Positions 7,919-16,694 of a stretch of DNA of 64,000 nucleotides are shown here, one piece after another. Origin of the DNA: Ga0077530 sp035565975. Lineage in GTDB: Bacteria > Pseudomonadota > Alphaproteobacteria > Rhizobiales > Hyphomicrobiaceae. The stretch is from the NCBI GenBank assembly GCA_035565975.1, contig DATMRT010000009.1, positions 35,249 to 99,248 on the forward strand. The letters are read 5' to 3'. Every line of letters starts with the position of its first letter. The first letter of the stretch is position 1. Under the pieces are notes generated by a model. It saw nothing but the letters and a program-made list of their open reading frames with translations, was not told where the DNA came from and ran no database searches. A program made the translations under genes and the position numbers.

Positions 7919-9373
7919 TTAAAAACTTCCGATAATCGTACCGAGCACAATGACGACGGCGAGCGCGAGGAGAGCGCTCACGATGGCGGCCATGACGATG
8001 TCGAGGTAGCCCTCCTTGTGGCTCACGCCACAGACTGAGAGGAGCGTCACGACCGCACCGTTGTGTGGAAGGCTGTCGAGTGTGCCCGCTCCGATCACAG
8101 CGACGCGGTGCATGAGCTCGGGGTTCATGCCGATCTCGGTCGCAAGCTTCATGTAGCTCGGACCGAGCGCATCGAGGGCGATGGTGAGACCGCCCGACGC
8201 CGAGCCCGTCAGCGCGGCAAGTATGTTCGTCGCGACCGCTAGAGACACGAGAGGGCCACCGCCCATGGAGAGTACCCAGTCGCGCACGACGACGAAGGCC
8301 GGAAGCGAGGCAACGATGGCACCGAACCCGACGAGACTCGCCACGGATACGATGGGCAGTACCGATGCGTTGGCGCCCGCGCTCATGGTTGCCCTGAGCT
8401 CGGGTACGCTGCGAAAGTTCATCGCGATCACGACAACAATCGCCGCGAGCAGTGCCACGATCACCGACCATAGGCCGCCGACGGCCGAGAGCCCCGCCGA
8501 GCCCCATTGCGGCTCGGCAAGGAACGCCGCGTCCATGCGCGGCAGGATCACGAACGACATCAGCAGATTGATGAGGACCACCACCACGATCGGAAGCACC
8601 GCGAGCGCGATCGGCGGCCCGCTTGGTGCTTCGGCGCTGCGATGGATTTCGGCCGGGTCGAACTCGCGCGCGGTCGTCGCGCGCTCGCGGACGATCGGAT
8701 CGTCCGCGGCAATATCGGCGGTTGGGCCTTCGTCGGGCCCAAAACCTTCGCCGGCGAGGCGCGCTCGCACCTCCGCGCGCTTCAGCCACCACATGCCGAA
8801 GGCCAGCATGATGGCGGAAGCGATGATGCCGAGGCCTGGTGCCGCGAATGGCGTGGTGCCGAAGAAGGGCATGGGAATGGCGTTCTGGATGGCGGGCGTG
8901 CCGGGGAGGGCCGACATCGTGAAAGTAGACGTGCCGAGCGCGATCGCGGCGGGCATCAGACGGCGCGGCACGCCGGCCTGCCGAAAGAGCACCATGCCCA
9001 TGGGAGCAAGAACGAAGAAGGCAACGAAGAGGCTGACGCCGCCATACGTGACGATGGCGCCCGACAGCACCACCGCCAGGATTGCGCGCTCGGGACCGAG
9101 CGTGCGCGTCATGTAGGTGGCAATCGACGAGACTGAGCCCGAATCCTCCATGAGCTTGCCGAACAGGGCGCCGAGCAGAAAGAGCGGAAAGAACTGCGCA
9201 ATGAAATCCGCCGCATTGATCATGAAGATCTGCGTCCAGCTCGCGAGCAGTGGCTGGCCGGAGAAGGCGGCGGCTATCAGGCCCGCGAGCGGTGCCAGAA
9301 TGAGAATGCTTGCGCCGCGATAGGCGAAGTAGATGAGGCCGAGGAGACCGATGAGGATGCCGAGAAGCCCCAT
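7919..9373 (-). CDS. GntP-family carboxylate/gluconate:H+ symporter
   Basis: 484 residues with about 12 hydrophobic segments, starting MGLLGILIGLLGLIYFAYRG. The block ATYMTRTLGPERAILAVVLS and SLFVAFFVLAPMGMVLFRQA, then ALGTSTFTMSALPGTPAIQN with its conserved polar residues, match the GntP/citrate-type symporter group. A large hydrophilic loop (about residues 200-255) is acidic. Transport of gluconate or another hydroxy-carboxylate is the family expectation; the substrate is not determined. The start is 3 bases after the patatin stop, so it is co-transcribed with patatin and the DUF4203 gene. Confidence 0.82.
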   Translation of the reverse strand: MGLLGILIGLLGLIYFAYRGASILILAPLAGLIAAAFSGQPLLASWTQIFMINAADFIAQFFPLFLLGALFGKLMEDSGSVSSIATYMTRTLGPERAILAVVLSGAIVTYGGVSLFVAFFVLAPMGMVLFRQAGVPRRLMPAAIALGTSTFTMSALPGTPAIQNAIPMPFFGTTPFAAPGLGIIASAIMLAFGMWWLKRAEVRARLAGEGFGPDEGPTADIAADDPIVRERATTAREFDPAEIHRSAEAPSGPPIALAVLPIVVVVLINLLMSFVILPRMDAAFLAEPQWGSAGLSAVGGLWSVIVALLAAIVVVIAMNFRSVPELRATMSAGANASVLPIVSVASLVGFGAIVASLPAFVVVRDWVLSMGGGPLVSLAVATNILAALTGSASGGLTIALDALGPSYMKLATEIGMNPELMHRVAVIGAGTLDSLPHNGAVVTLLSVCGVSHKEGYLDIVMAAIVSALLALAVVIVLGTIIGSF

Positions 9374-9376
9374 GGA

Positions 9377-10474
9377 TCAGCACTCGGTAAGCAGGACGTC
9401 GAGATCGGCGCTCGAGCGGTGCCCGATGTCGTCGGCATGTTCCGCGAGAAAGGCGCTCGTCGCGCGCCGCCCTTCGGCGCGAAGCATATGCAGGAACTCG
9501 CGTTCGGCATTCAGCTTGGAGGAGTAACCGAGCTCGGCCATCATTTCCGTCATGATGCGGTGGGTCCTCATCTCCGCCCATCTCGCGCCTTCGCCGCGGC
9601 CCGGATCGGCGGCCTGCCGCAGGAGCGCGATCATGCGCAGCTCCTTCATCAGCGGCGCGTTGAAGGACACTTCATTGAGGCGGTTGAGAATATCGTTCGC
9701 CGTGCGCGGCGTGCCGGCGCGCTCGCGCGGGTTGATCTGGACGAGAATGGTGTCACGCGCGTTGCTCTCGCGAACGAGCGGCGTGATCGTCGGATTGCCG
9801 GAATAGCCGCCGTCCCAATAGGGCTCACCGTCGATCTCGATCGCCTGGAACATCGTGGGAAGGCAGGCCGAAGCCAGCAGGACTTCCGGTGTCAGTTCTC
9901 CATTGCGGAAAATGCGTCCGCGGCCAGTGCGCACGTTCGTCGCCGTGACGAAGAGCTTGATGGGCGATTGTGAGAGGCGGTCGAAATCGATGCAGTCGTC
10001 GAGGATCTGCTTCAGCGGATTCACACCGCGCGGGTTGAGATCGTAGGGCGAGAAGAGCCGCGCCATCAGATCGAGAGCGATGAATGCGGGTGACGTATCG
10101 AGAGTCCAGCGTCCCAACAGGCGATCGAGCAGCGTCCGCTGCAACGGACTGAACACCGCGGCGCGCGCGACCTGCTCCCAGTATGTATCGAGCGCCGCGC
10201 GGGCGCCGGATGCGCCGCCATGAGTCCAGCCGTCGGCGAGAACAGCAGCATTCATGGCGCCCGCCGAAGTTCCGGAAATGGCGTCGATACGGAGCCACGG
10301 CTCTTCGAGCAGACGATCGAGCACGCCCCAGGTGAACGCGCCGTGCGAACCTCCGCCTTGCAAAGCGAGATCGATGACGACGGTCGCACGACTCTCGGGA
10401 GTGCGGCCAGCGTCGGATCCTGCAGCGGGCGACTTGGACCGAGCGCGCGCCTGTCGTGACGCTTTGTCGAGCAT
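9377..10474 (-). CDS. Patatin-like phospholipase
   Basis: 365 residues. The oxyanion loop LALQGGGSHGAFTWG is followed by the nucleophile elbow GTSAG (Ser70) and, much later, the DGG of YWDGGYSGNPTITPLV, giving the Ser-Asp dyad of patatin lipid acyl hydrolases. No signal peptide is seen. The first 30 residues are Lys/Arg/Ser-rich and look disordered. It lies between the DUF4203 membrane protein and the GntP permease with 3-base gaps, a tight three-gene operon. The lipid substrate and any link to the transporter are unknown. Confidence 0.9.
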   Translation of the reverse strand: MLDKASRQARARSKSPAAGSDAGRTPESRATVVIDLALQGGGSHGAFTWGVLDRLLEEPWLRIDAISGTSAGAMNAAVLADGWTHGGASGARAALDTYWEQVARAAVFSPLQRTLLDRLLGRWTLDTSPAFIALDLMARLFSPYDLNPRGVNPLKQILDDCIDFDRLSQSPIKLFVTATNVRTGRGRIFRNGELTPEVLLASACLPTMFQAIEIDGEPYWDGGYSGNPTITPLVRESNARDTILVQINPRERAGTPRTANDILNRLNEVSFNAPLMKELRMIALLRQAADPGRGEGARWAEMRTHRIMTEMMAELGYSSKLNAEREFLHMLRAEGRRATSAFLAEHADDIGHRSSADLDVLLTEC

Positions 10475-10477
10475 GCC

Positions 10478-11107
10478 TTAAGGATTTCTCAGGCCGGCGT
10501 GCTTGCCGGTGCGATCGGCGAACGGGTCGGCGGTCCCTGGCTCGGGCGGTACCCACGACGCGATGTTGCTGATCTGCCAACGCAGACCGAAGGTTCCGAG
10601 AATGACGGTGAGCAGCGCCGGCAGGATGCTTCCGGAGAACTCTGCAGGCGTCGGGAGGAGAAGCTGAGCGCCTGTGACGATCAGCGCGGCGCCGCCGAAG
10701 GCAGAGGCAATGACGATGAAAACGTCGAAGTATCTGAGCGCAATCGTCGCGCCGAGGATGCCGCCGATGGCGGCGAGGATCGTGACGGAGAAGCCGGCAA
10801 CCAGTCGATCCATGCCGAGGATAGCCAGTGTCGCGAGGACCAGCACGACGCCGCCCATAAAGCCCACGAGGGCGCGCCGGTATGGCTCCAGCAAATAGGC
10901 GGCCGCCGCTGCGGCGGCGCCGATCGCAATTCCGAGCGTGAACGCGAGCACGCCCACATCTCCCGTCAGCCATCTGCCGAGCAAGAGGCCGATTTCCAGG
11001 CCGAACAGTCCATAGAGGAGGGGCAGCCACGCGTAGAACATCAGGAGGCCAAACCCCATGATTCCGATGCCGCAGAGAATGAGAAGGATCGCGAACGAGA
11101 TCATCAT
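10478..11107 (-). CDS. DUF4203/TMEM198-like multi-pass membrane protein
   Basis: 209 residues with seven or so hydrophobic segments rich in Gly/Ala (MISFAILLILCGIGIMGFGL, LGIAIGAAAAAAAYLL, VGFMGGVVLVLATLAILGM, LAAIGGILGATIALRYFDVF). This pattern is typical of the DUF4203 (TMEM198-like) family. The C-terminus after the last helix is hydrophilic. GATGAGGC precedes the double ATG. First gene of an operon with patatin and GntP. The function is unknown. Confidence 0.65.
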   Translation of the reverse strand: MMISFAILLILCGIGIMGFGLLMFYAWLPLLYGLFGLEIGLLLGRWLTGDVGVLAFTLGIAIGAAAAAAAYLLEPYRRALVGFMGGVVLVLATLAILGMDRLVAGFSVTILAAIGGILGATIALRYFDVFIVIASAFGGAALIVTGAQLLLPTPAEFSGSILPALLTVILGTFGLRWQISNIASWVPPEPGTADPFADRTGKHAGLRNP

Positions 11108-11181
11108 GCCTCATCCCCCTTTCGCCTCAAGCCGGCGATGCAGACGATCAAAAAGCACGTGCTTGCGTGATCACACTAATG

Positions 11182-11199
11182 GAGCGCATCGGCGCTCCT
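11182..11199. terminator. Perfect 7-bp hairpin between SCO1 gene and DUF4203 operon
   Basis: GGAGCGC-ATCG-GCGCTCC lies 100 bases downstream of the SCO1 stop and 75 bases upstream of the DUF4203 start, both on the minus strand. There is no T-tract. It may separate two transcription units or protect a 3' end. Confidence 0.3.
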
Positions 11200-11298
11200 A
11201 TCAGGGGTAGCCCGCAAACCGGCTGGGGAAGGCCCTTAGAAAGTAGGAATGGCTCGGCTGTTCGGCTCACGAAGCTCGGCGGGGAGCGGCGACCTCGC

Positions 11299-11877
11299 TC
11301 AAGGTGCAGCGATCAGGTCCTTGAGCTTGCGAAGCTGGAGTGCCTGGTCTTCTTGAAAATTCAGCGTGTCGCGCTGCCGGCCGGAGCGATCCATGAGATA
11401 GACGTGGGCGGAGTGCGCGATCGTGTAGGCGTTGTTGCCTTCGTCGATGCGGTCGTAGACGGCCTTCCAGGCCGCAGCGACGGACTTGATCTGCGCGGGT
11501 GTTCCGGTAAGGGCGATAATCCTTGAGTCGAAGGACGTCAGATAGCTCTCGAGGACCTCGGGCGTGTCGCGCTCCGGATCAACGGTCACGAAGATAATGA
11601 TGATGCGATCGGCGTCGGCGCCGAGTTGCTGCAGGAGGTTCGACATTTGCAGCAGCGTCGTCGGGCAGATGTCTGGGCAGTGCGTAAAGCCGAAGAAGAG
11701 CGCGTAAGGGCGCCCTGCGAGCCTCGTGGCGCGAAAGGATGCGCCCGACTGATCGGTGAGGGCTTCGAGGTGGTGGACGCGCGCCTCTTCCTGCGCCCTT
11801 GCCATCGAGCTTGCGAGCAGCCCGGCCGCAAGCAGGGCAATGGCGATCGTCAGGAGATGGCGTGTCGCGCGACGCAT
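11299..11877 (-). CDS. SCO1/SenC-family copper-binding protein
   Basis: 192 residues. A signal peptide (RHLLTIAIALLAAGLLASS...ARA) precedes a thioredoxin-fold domain with FFGFTHCPDICPTTL (Cys67 and Cys71) and the distal copper-ligand His158 in AHSAHVYLMD. These are the copper-binding residues of SCO proteins, which deliver copper to or reduce the CuA site of cytochrome oxidase. VTVDPERDTPEVLESYL is a second signature. It is the last gene of an operon with two SDR genes and starts 3 bases after the preceding stop. No oxidase genes are nearby, so its partner lies elsewhere. Confidence 0.92.
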   Translation of the reverse strand: MRRATRHLLTIAIALLAAGLLASSMARAQEEARVHHLEALTDQSGASFRATRLAGRPYALFFGFTHCPDICPTTLLQMSNLLQQLGADADRIIIIFVTVDPERDTPEVLESYLTSFDSRIIALTGTPAQIKSVAAAWKAVYDRIDEGNNAYTIAHSAHVYLMDRSGRQRDTLNFQEDQALQLRKLKDLIAAP

Positions 11878-11880
11878 CGC

Positions 11881-12621
11881 TCAGTCGAAGCTCATGCCCC
11901 CATTGAGATGGACCGTCTGACCGGTCATGTAGGCATTGCCGACCACCATCAGCGTCGCTTGCGCGACTTCGTCCGGATGGCCGGCCCGGCCAATGGGGAT
12001 GCGGACAGCTGCATTGGCCTCCGTGGCCGGCATCATCTCTGTTTCGATCAAGGATGGAGCGACGGCATTGACCGTGATGCCCTCCTTGGCGAGCCGGCTT
12101 GCATAGCCGCGCGTCAATCCTTCCATGCCGGCCTTGGAGGCATTGTAGTGCAGGCCGATGCTGCCGGCGCCTCGCGCTGCGCCCGATGAGATATTGACAA
12201 TACGGCCCCACTTCCCGGCCCTCATGTGTGGGAGGACGGCCTGCGTGCACAGGAAGGCTGACTTGAGGTTGACGGCAATGGTCTCGTCGAAGTCCGCCTC
12301 GGTGAGATCGTCGATGCCGCGGCGCAGTCCGATGCCGGCATTGTTGATCAAGACATCGATCGGCCCGAGCACGCTGCCGATATCCGCCACCATGGCTGCG
12401 ACGGCGGATGCCTGGGCGACATCCGCCTGTACGACGACCGCGCGGCGGCCGAGCGCCGTCACTTCCGCCGCGACGCGCTTGGCCTCCTCGATCCGCGAGC
12501 GGCAATTGATGGCGACGTCGCTGCCGGCACCCGCCAGGGCGATCGCGATGGCGCGGCCGATGCCCCGGGATGCTCCCGTCACGAGCGACACGCGGCCAGC
12601 AAGGTCCGGTACGAGGCTCAT
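11881..12621 (-). CDS. Short-chain dehydrogenase/reductase (classical SDR)
   Basis: 246 residues from the ATG at 12621. The Rossmann motif TGASRGIGRAIAIAL, the NNAG motif (DVLINNAGIGL), a Ser in VNISSGAARG and the catalytic YNASK (HYNASKAGMEGLTRG) are all intact, as is VNAVAPSLIETEMMP. This fits an NAD(P)H-dependent FabG-like oxidoreductase. The acidic/neutral residues after the first Gly motif (INCRSR) suggest NADP(H). It is preceded by a second, divergent SDR and followed by the SCO1 gene. The substrate is unknown. Confidence 0.9.
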   Translation of the reverse strand: MSLVPDLAGRVSLVTGASRGIGRAIAIALAGAGSDVAINCRSRIEEAKRVAAEVTALGRRAVVVQADVAQASAVAAMVADIGSVLGPIDVLINNAGIGLRRGIDDLTEADFDETIAVNLKSAFLCTQAVLPHMRAGKWGRIVNISSGAARGAGSIGLHYNASKAGMEGLTRGYASRLAKEGITVNAVAPSLIETEMMPATEANAAVRIPIGRAGHPDEVAQATLMVVGNAYMTGQTVHLNGGMSFD

Positions 12622-12631
12622 GACCGTCCGA

Positions 12632-13336
12632 TCACGACAACAGCCAACCACCGTCCACATCGACGGTCGTGCCGGTCACGAAGTCGTTCTGGATGACGAA
12701 CAGGATGCCCTGCGCGACCTCGTCGGCCGTGCCGGCGCGTGGGATCAGGTTCTTGGCCGTCTGCTTGCGGTAGGCCTCTTCGCGCTCCGCGCCCTTCAGC
12801 TCTGACATCGGGGTGTCGATCGTGCCTGGCGAGACGACATTCAGCCGGCGCGGGACGATCTCAGGCGCGACGGCTCTGACCAAGGCCTCGACAGCGCCGC
12901 CGACGGAGGCGATCGCGACCTGCCCGGGCTTGGATTTGCGCGCCGGCGATCCGCTGACCAGTACGATCGTGCCAGTCGGGGTCACGTGCGGCGTGCCGAG
13001 TTGCAGGACATTGGCGTAGCCCCAAAGCTTGGCGAACGATGCCTTGTAGCCCTCCATGTCCATTTCGAGGAATGTGCCGCGGGCGCGCGTACCGCCGGTT
13101 GCCGCGCTCACCAGAATGTCGAACGGCGCGTGCTTCTCGAACAGCTTACTCAAGGCATCGCGGTCGAGCACATCGCACTGCTCGAGCGTGATGCCCTTGG
13201 GCACGTCTCCCGCACGGGTTGGATTGCGGCTCACGGCAACGACCTTCGCACCGAGCGCCGCAAGCTGCTTCGAAGCTGCCAGACCGATGCCCGAGGTGCC
13301 TCCGAAAACCAGCGCTTTCTTTCCTGATACGTTCAT
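12632..13336 (-). CDS. Atypical SDR-family protein lacking YxxxK
   Basis: 234 residues from the ATG at 13336. The nucleotide-binding FGGTSGIGLAASKQLAALGA and VVAVSRNP are normal. However, the segment aligned with the catalytic YxASK of the neighbouring SDR reads AIASV (in GQVAIASVGGAVEALVRA), so both Tyr and Lys are missing. VLVSGSPARKSKPG retains a Ser. The C-terminal VNVVSPGTIDTPMSELKG and TGTTVDVDGGWLLS are typical SDR. It may be a non-catalytic partner or use a different mechanism. It heads a minus-strand operon with the classical SDR (10-base gap) and SCO1. A 723-residue ORF extending through the alpha/beta hydrolase region is an artefact. Confidence 0.82.
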   Translation of the reverse strand: MNVSGKKALVFGGTSGIGLAASKQLAALGAKVVAVSRNPTRAGDVPKGITLEQCDVLDRDALSKLFEKHAPFDILVSAATGGTRARGTFLEMDMEGYKASFAKLWGYANVLQLGTPHVTPTGTIVLVSGSPARKSKPGQVAIASVGGAVEALVRAVAPEIVPRRLNVVSPGTIDTPMSELKGAEREEAYRKQTAKNLIPRAGTADEVAQGILFVIQNDFVTGTTVDVDGGWLLS

Positions 13337-13438
13337 GTCCGTGATATCCTCTTCGGGTCTGTGCCAAGGTTCGTGCAGGGGTGGGACGAGGAAACATAGC
13401 CGGCACATCGAAATGTCGCCAGACAAAGGAGCGAGAGG

Positions 13439-13996
13439 ATGCCGAGACTGCCATTTCCGACAGATACGGATGCGTACAGCGAGGAGACGCGCACCGCCGT
13501 CCGCCACATTCTCGCGACGCGCAAGAGCATGCCGCCGCCGAGCATGTATCTGTCGTACGCGGGGCAGGCCGGCGTGCGGCTCTCCGATCTTCTCGACCAT
13601 CTTCGCAATCACACATCGTTGAAGCCAGCCGAATCCGAGCTTGCCATTTGCGTGGCGGCCCGCGCGGCCAACGCCGACTACATCTGGAATTCCCACGTCA
13701 AGCTCGGCCTCGCCGCCGGCACGCGCGCGGAGGCGATCGACGTGGTTGACACGTATGGTCCGCTCGATGGTCTTACGGCCGACGAGGCGCTCATCATCCG
13801 CTTCGGGCGCGAGCTGCTGGAGACACCCGCCGTCAGCGACGCGACCTTCAATGCCGTACGCGCCCGCTTCGGCGAAAAGGGTCTGGTCGAGCTGATTGCG
13901 ATCATGAGTGCGTATCTCATGAACGCCACGATCCTGCGCGCGATGGAGCACAAGGCGGCCCCCGACGCGCGGCATCTGGCCCCGCGCCCGAAATAG
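13439..13996 (+). CDS. Carboxymuconolactone decarboxylase (CMD) family protein
   Basis: 185 residues; AAGGAG lies 7 bases before the ATG. The sequence LKPAESELAICVAARAANADYIWNSH matches the CMD/AhpD-like helical core, with WNSHVKLGLAAG as the His-containing segment. The CxxC pair of peroxidase-type AhpD is absent (NADYIWNSH in its place), so it resembles the decarboxylase-like branch. It is transcribed away from the SDR operon and converges on the alpha/beta hydrolase gene 11 bases away. A role in ring-cleavage or lactone metabolism is possible but unproven. Confidence 0.85.
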   Translation: MPRLPFPTDTDAYSEETRTAVRHILATRKSMPPPSMYLSYAGQAGVRLSDLLDHLRNHTSLKPAESELAICVAARAANADYIWNSHVKLGLAAGTRAEAIDVVDTYGPLDGLTADEALIIRFGRELLETPAVSDATFNAVRARFGEKGLVELIAIMSAYLMNATILRAMEHKAAPDARHLAPRPK

Positions 13997-14007
13997 GCGC
14001 CGGCGCC

Positions 14008-14760
14008 TCAAGCCGCCGGCCGGTTGGCGTCGAGGAACATCCGAATGTGGCGCAGCGCCAGCGGAATCTGCTCCGGCTTCGCTTTCCATGGATAGAGGCT
14101 GACTTGGGAGTTCGGCGCCAGTAGCGCTGCCTCCATCGCCACCGCGTAAGGATGCGCCGGTATGTCGTCCGGCAGGATCAGCACAGGCGTCCGGCAGGCG
14201 CGGACGAAATCGCGCGTGACCGTGAAGACGAAGTCCGCATCCGTGCGATACATCCGCGTCAGGAATGCGTCCACAGTCGCCATGCTGATCTCGGGCCTCC
14301 GGGCGATCAGTGCCGGGCCCCAGCCCTTCATGTTGTTCTCGTAGAAGAGATCCCGCGCTTCCGGGCGCGAGCCGCTCGGCTGCGCGAGAACGCCTGCGAC
14401 GACGCGGTTCGGCGCACGCTTCAGCAGGTTCCAGATGAAGGGGCCGCCGATGCAGAAGCCAAACACCATGAACTTGTCGATGCCCAGATGATCCATCAGT
14501 CCGAGATGATCGTCCGTATGGGCATCCCAGGGACGCTCTATCTCGAGCGGGCCGGTGGATTGACCATTGGTCGCGTTCCGCAGATCCATCGCGATGCAGC
14601 GGTAGTGGTTCTTGAATTCCTCCATCGGATTGAAGGGCGAGTTCTCCCGCAAGTTCGCGATGCACGAGTTCAGTCCGCCGCCCGCGATGATCAGGAGGGG
14701 GAAGCCGGAGCCCGCTTCTTCGTAGTGAATGCGGACGGGACCCTTCTCGAAAAACGGCAT
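14008..14760 (-). CDS. Alpha/beta hydrolase with Cys in the nucleophile position
   Basis: 250 residues from the ATG at 14760, which has a strong GGAGG site 6 bases upstream. PLLIIAGGGLNS is the oxyanion-hole strand; CIAMDLRNATNGQS and MDHLGIDKFMVFGFCIGGPF follow. The nucleophile elbow is G-F-C-I-G (Cys103), where Ser is usual. Cys nucleophiles occur in dienelactone hydrolases. An acidic residue in PVLILPDDIPAHP and His near the C-terminus (LALRHIRMFLD) could complete the triad. It is the last gene after the sugar-type ABC transporter (46-base gap). The substrate is unknown; a lactone or ester imported by the transporter is an inference. Confidence 0.82.
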   Translation of the reverse strand: MPFFEKGPVRIHYEEAGSGFPLLIIAGGGLNSCIANLRENSPFNPMEEFKNHYRCIAMDLRNATNGQSTGPLEIERPWDAHTDDHLGLMDHLGIDKFMVFGFCIGGPFIWNLLKRAPNRVVAGVLAQPSGSRPEARDLFYENNMKGWGPALIARRPEISMATVDAFLTRMYRTDADFVFTVTRDFVRACRTPVLILPDDIPAHPYAVAMEAALLAPNSQVSLYPWKAKPEQIPLALRHIRMFLDANRPAA

Positions 14761-14806
14761 GGCGATCCTCCGGCGATTTTTCTGACGCGTGCTCTCGCAG
14801 CATACA

Positions 14807-15862
14807 TCAGATGCGCCGGCCGTCCTCGCCGAAGAGGTGCAGGTCATGAGGTTCGAGACGGAAGGCTATGCGCTCGCCCTTCGACGGCGTGGCGGCCGCA
14901 CCGAAATAGCGCGCAGCCACGACCGTGCCGTCGGATAGAGCGGCGTGTAAAAGGCGCGATTCCCCGAGATCCTCGATATGAAGGACGCGGGCCTGCACGG
15001 TTCCAGGCTCACCCTGGCTTGCCTGCGTGAGGGCTTCCGGACGGATACCGATATCCGCAGGTCCGGAATAGTGTGTGTTGACGGCTATGCGCTCGCCCGT
15101 GGCAAGAAGCGCATCTCCGCCGGACACTTTCGCCGGCAGGATGTTCATCGCCGGCGATCCCAGGAACTCGGCCACGAAGCGCGACGCTGGCTGTCGGTAG
15201 AGTTCGGTGGGCGCCCCGACCTGCTCGATGCGCCCTTTGTCCAGGAGGGCGATCCGGTCGGCCAAGGTCATTGCCTCCTGCTGGTCGTGCGTCACGTAGA
15301 TCATGGTCGACGACAGCTCGTCGTGCAGGCGCGCGATCTCGAGCCGCGTCTGGGCGCGGAGCGCGGCATCGAGATTGGAGAGCGGCTCATCGAACAGGAA
15401 GACACGCGGTTCGCGAACGATGGCGCGCGCGATGGCAACGCGCTGGCGTTGACCACCGGAGAGCTCCCGCGGCTTGCGATCCAGCAGATCGCTGATCTGT
15501 AGTTTTTCCGCTACGCGCCGCACGCGCTGGTCGACGCTTTCCGTGCATGCATCCGGCAGCTTCAGGCCGAAGGAAATGTTCCGGTAGGCATCCATATGCG
15601 GATAAAGAGCGTAGCTCTGAAAGACCATGGAGACGCCGCGCTTCGCCGGCGGCAGCGCGGTGACGTCGTCATCGCCGATGTAGATTGTGCCGGAAGTCGC
15701 CTGCTCGAGACCGGCGATGAGCCGCAGTAATGTCGATTTCCCGCAGCCGGAAGGTCCGACGAAGACCACGAACTCGCCGTCGGCTATGTCGAGGGTGACG
15801 TCGCGGATCACCTCGGTCGTGCCGAACTGTTTGACGAGATTCTGCAGTCGCACGCGCGCCAC
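14807..15862 (-). CDS. ABC transporter ATP-binding protein, MalK/UgpC type
   Basis: 351 residues from a GTG at 15862, with AAAGGATAGG upstream. Walker A is GPSGCGKST, the signature is LSGGQRQRVAIARAI, Walker B is VFLFDEPLSNLD, and the switch His is in YVTHDQQEAMTLADRIALL. A C-terminal TOBE/OB domain (about residues 235-351, with GIRPEALTQ) marks the carbohydrate-importer CUT1 class. It starts just after the MalG-like permease stop and follows the other components, completing an SBP-permease-permease-ATPase operon on the minus strand. Confidence 0.93.
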   Translation of the reverse strand: MARVRLQNLVKQFGTTEVIRDVTLDIADGEFVVFVGPSGCGKSTLLRLIAGLEQATSGTIYIGDDDVTALPPAKRGVSMVFQSYALYPHMDAYRNISFGLKLPDACTESVDQRVRRVAEKLQISDLLDRKPRELSGGQRQRVAIARAIVREPRVFLFDEPLSNLDAALRAQTRLEIARLHDELSSTMIYVTHDQQEAMTLADRIALLDKGRIEQVGAPTELYRQPASRFVAEFLGSPAMNILPAKVSGGDALLATGERIAVNTHYSGPADIGIRPEALTQASQGEPGTVQARVLHIEDLGESRLLHAALSDGTVVAARYFGAAATPSKGERIAFRLEPHDLHLFGEDGRRI

Positions 15863-15866
15863 CGGC

Positions 15867-16694
15867 CTATCCTTTCACTGCGCCTGCTGTCAGGCCGGCC
15901 ACCATGCGCCGCTGAAACACCAGCACGAGTGCAATCAGCGGCAAGGTCACAACGACCGAGGCGGCCATGATGCTGCCCCACGGAAGCTCGTGCTCGCTTG
16001 CACCGGTAATCAAGGCGATGGCGACCGGCACGGTACGCTGCTCGTTCACCAGCGTGAAGGTGAGCGCAAACAGGAACTCGTTCCAAGCCGCGATGAAGGC
16101 GAGCAGACCTGTTGCAGCCATCGCTGGCGCCATGAGCGGCAGGAAGACGCGAAAGAGAATGACAAGGGGGCTGATGCCGTCCATCAGCGCCGCCTCTTCG
16201 AGCTCCACCGGAAGATCGCGCATGAATGTCGTGAGCACCCACACGGTGAACGGCAGCGTGAAGATCATGTACGAGAGCACGAGTGACGCGAGGTTATTGT
16301 AGAGGCCGAGCACCCTGATCAGCTCGAAGAGACCGGAAAGGACGGCGATCTGCGGGAACATCGATATTCCGAGGATCGCATATAGAAGCAGCCCGCGTCC
16401 CGCAAAGCGCACGCGGGCCAACGCGAAGGCGGCCGTCAAGGCGAGCGCGAGCGACAAAAGGACGACGCTCGTTGCGACGACGATGGAGTTCAGGATGTTG
16501 CGCCCGAAGTTCTGCTCGGTCCAGAGGCGGGCATAGCTCGTCAGGTCGAACTCGCGAGGCCAATAGCTGACTTGGAACAGCTCCGACCCAGATTTGAGGG
16601 AGGTGATGACGGCATAATACAACGGAAACAGCAGAAAGACCGCGAGCACGAGGCACGCAAGGAACAAGCCTGCATTCTTGAGCAAGCCTCTCAT
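15867..16694 (-). CDS. ABC sugar permease, MalG type
   Basis: 275 residues from the ATG at 16694, overlapping the stop of the upstream permease by 4 bases (ATGA), which indicates translational coupling. Six membrane helices are expected. The EAA loop ELEEAALMDGISPLVILFRV, which docks on the ATPase, is clear. The N-terminus MRGLLKNAGLFLACLVLAVF and the PLYYAVITSLKS segment are typical of MalG-like CUT1 permeases. A 567-residue ORF spanning both permeases arises from reading the partner in the wrong frame. Confidence 0.92.
   Translation of the reverse strand: MRGLLKNAGLFLACLVLAVFLLFPLYYAVITSLKSGSELFQVSYWPREFDLTSYARLWTEQNFGRNILNSIVVATSVVLLSLALALTAAFALARVRFAGRGLLLYAILGISMFPQIAVLSGLFELIRVLGLYNNLASLVLSYMIFTLPFTVWVLTTFMRDLPVELEEAALMDGISPLVILFRVFLPLMAPAMAATGLLAFIAAWNEFLFALTFTLVNEQRTVPVAIALITGASEHELPWGSIMAASVVVTLPLIALVLVFQRRMVAGLTAGAVKG

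Noticed and set aside
12632..14803. A 723-residue fusion of SDR with an upstream frame
   Set aside because: The upstream part is out of frame with the CMD gene and alpha/beta hydrolase; the SDR has its own ATG at 13336.
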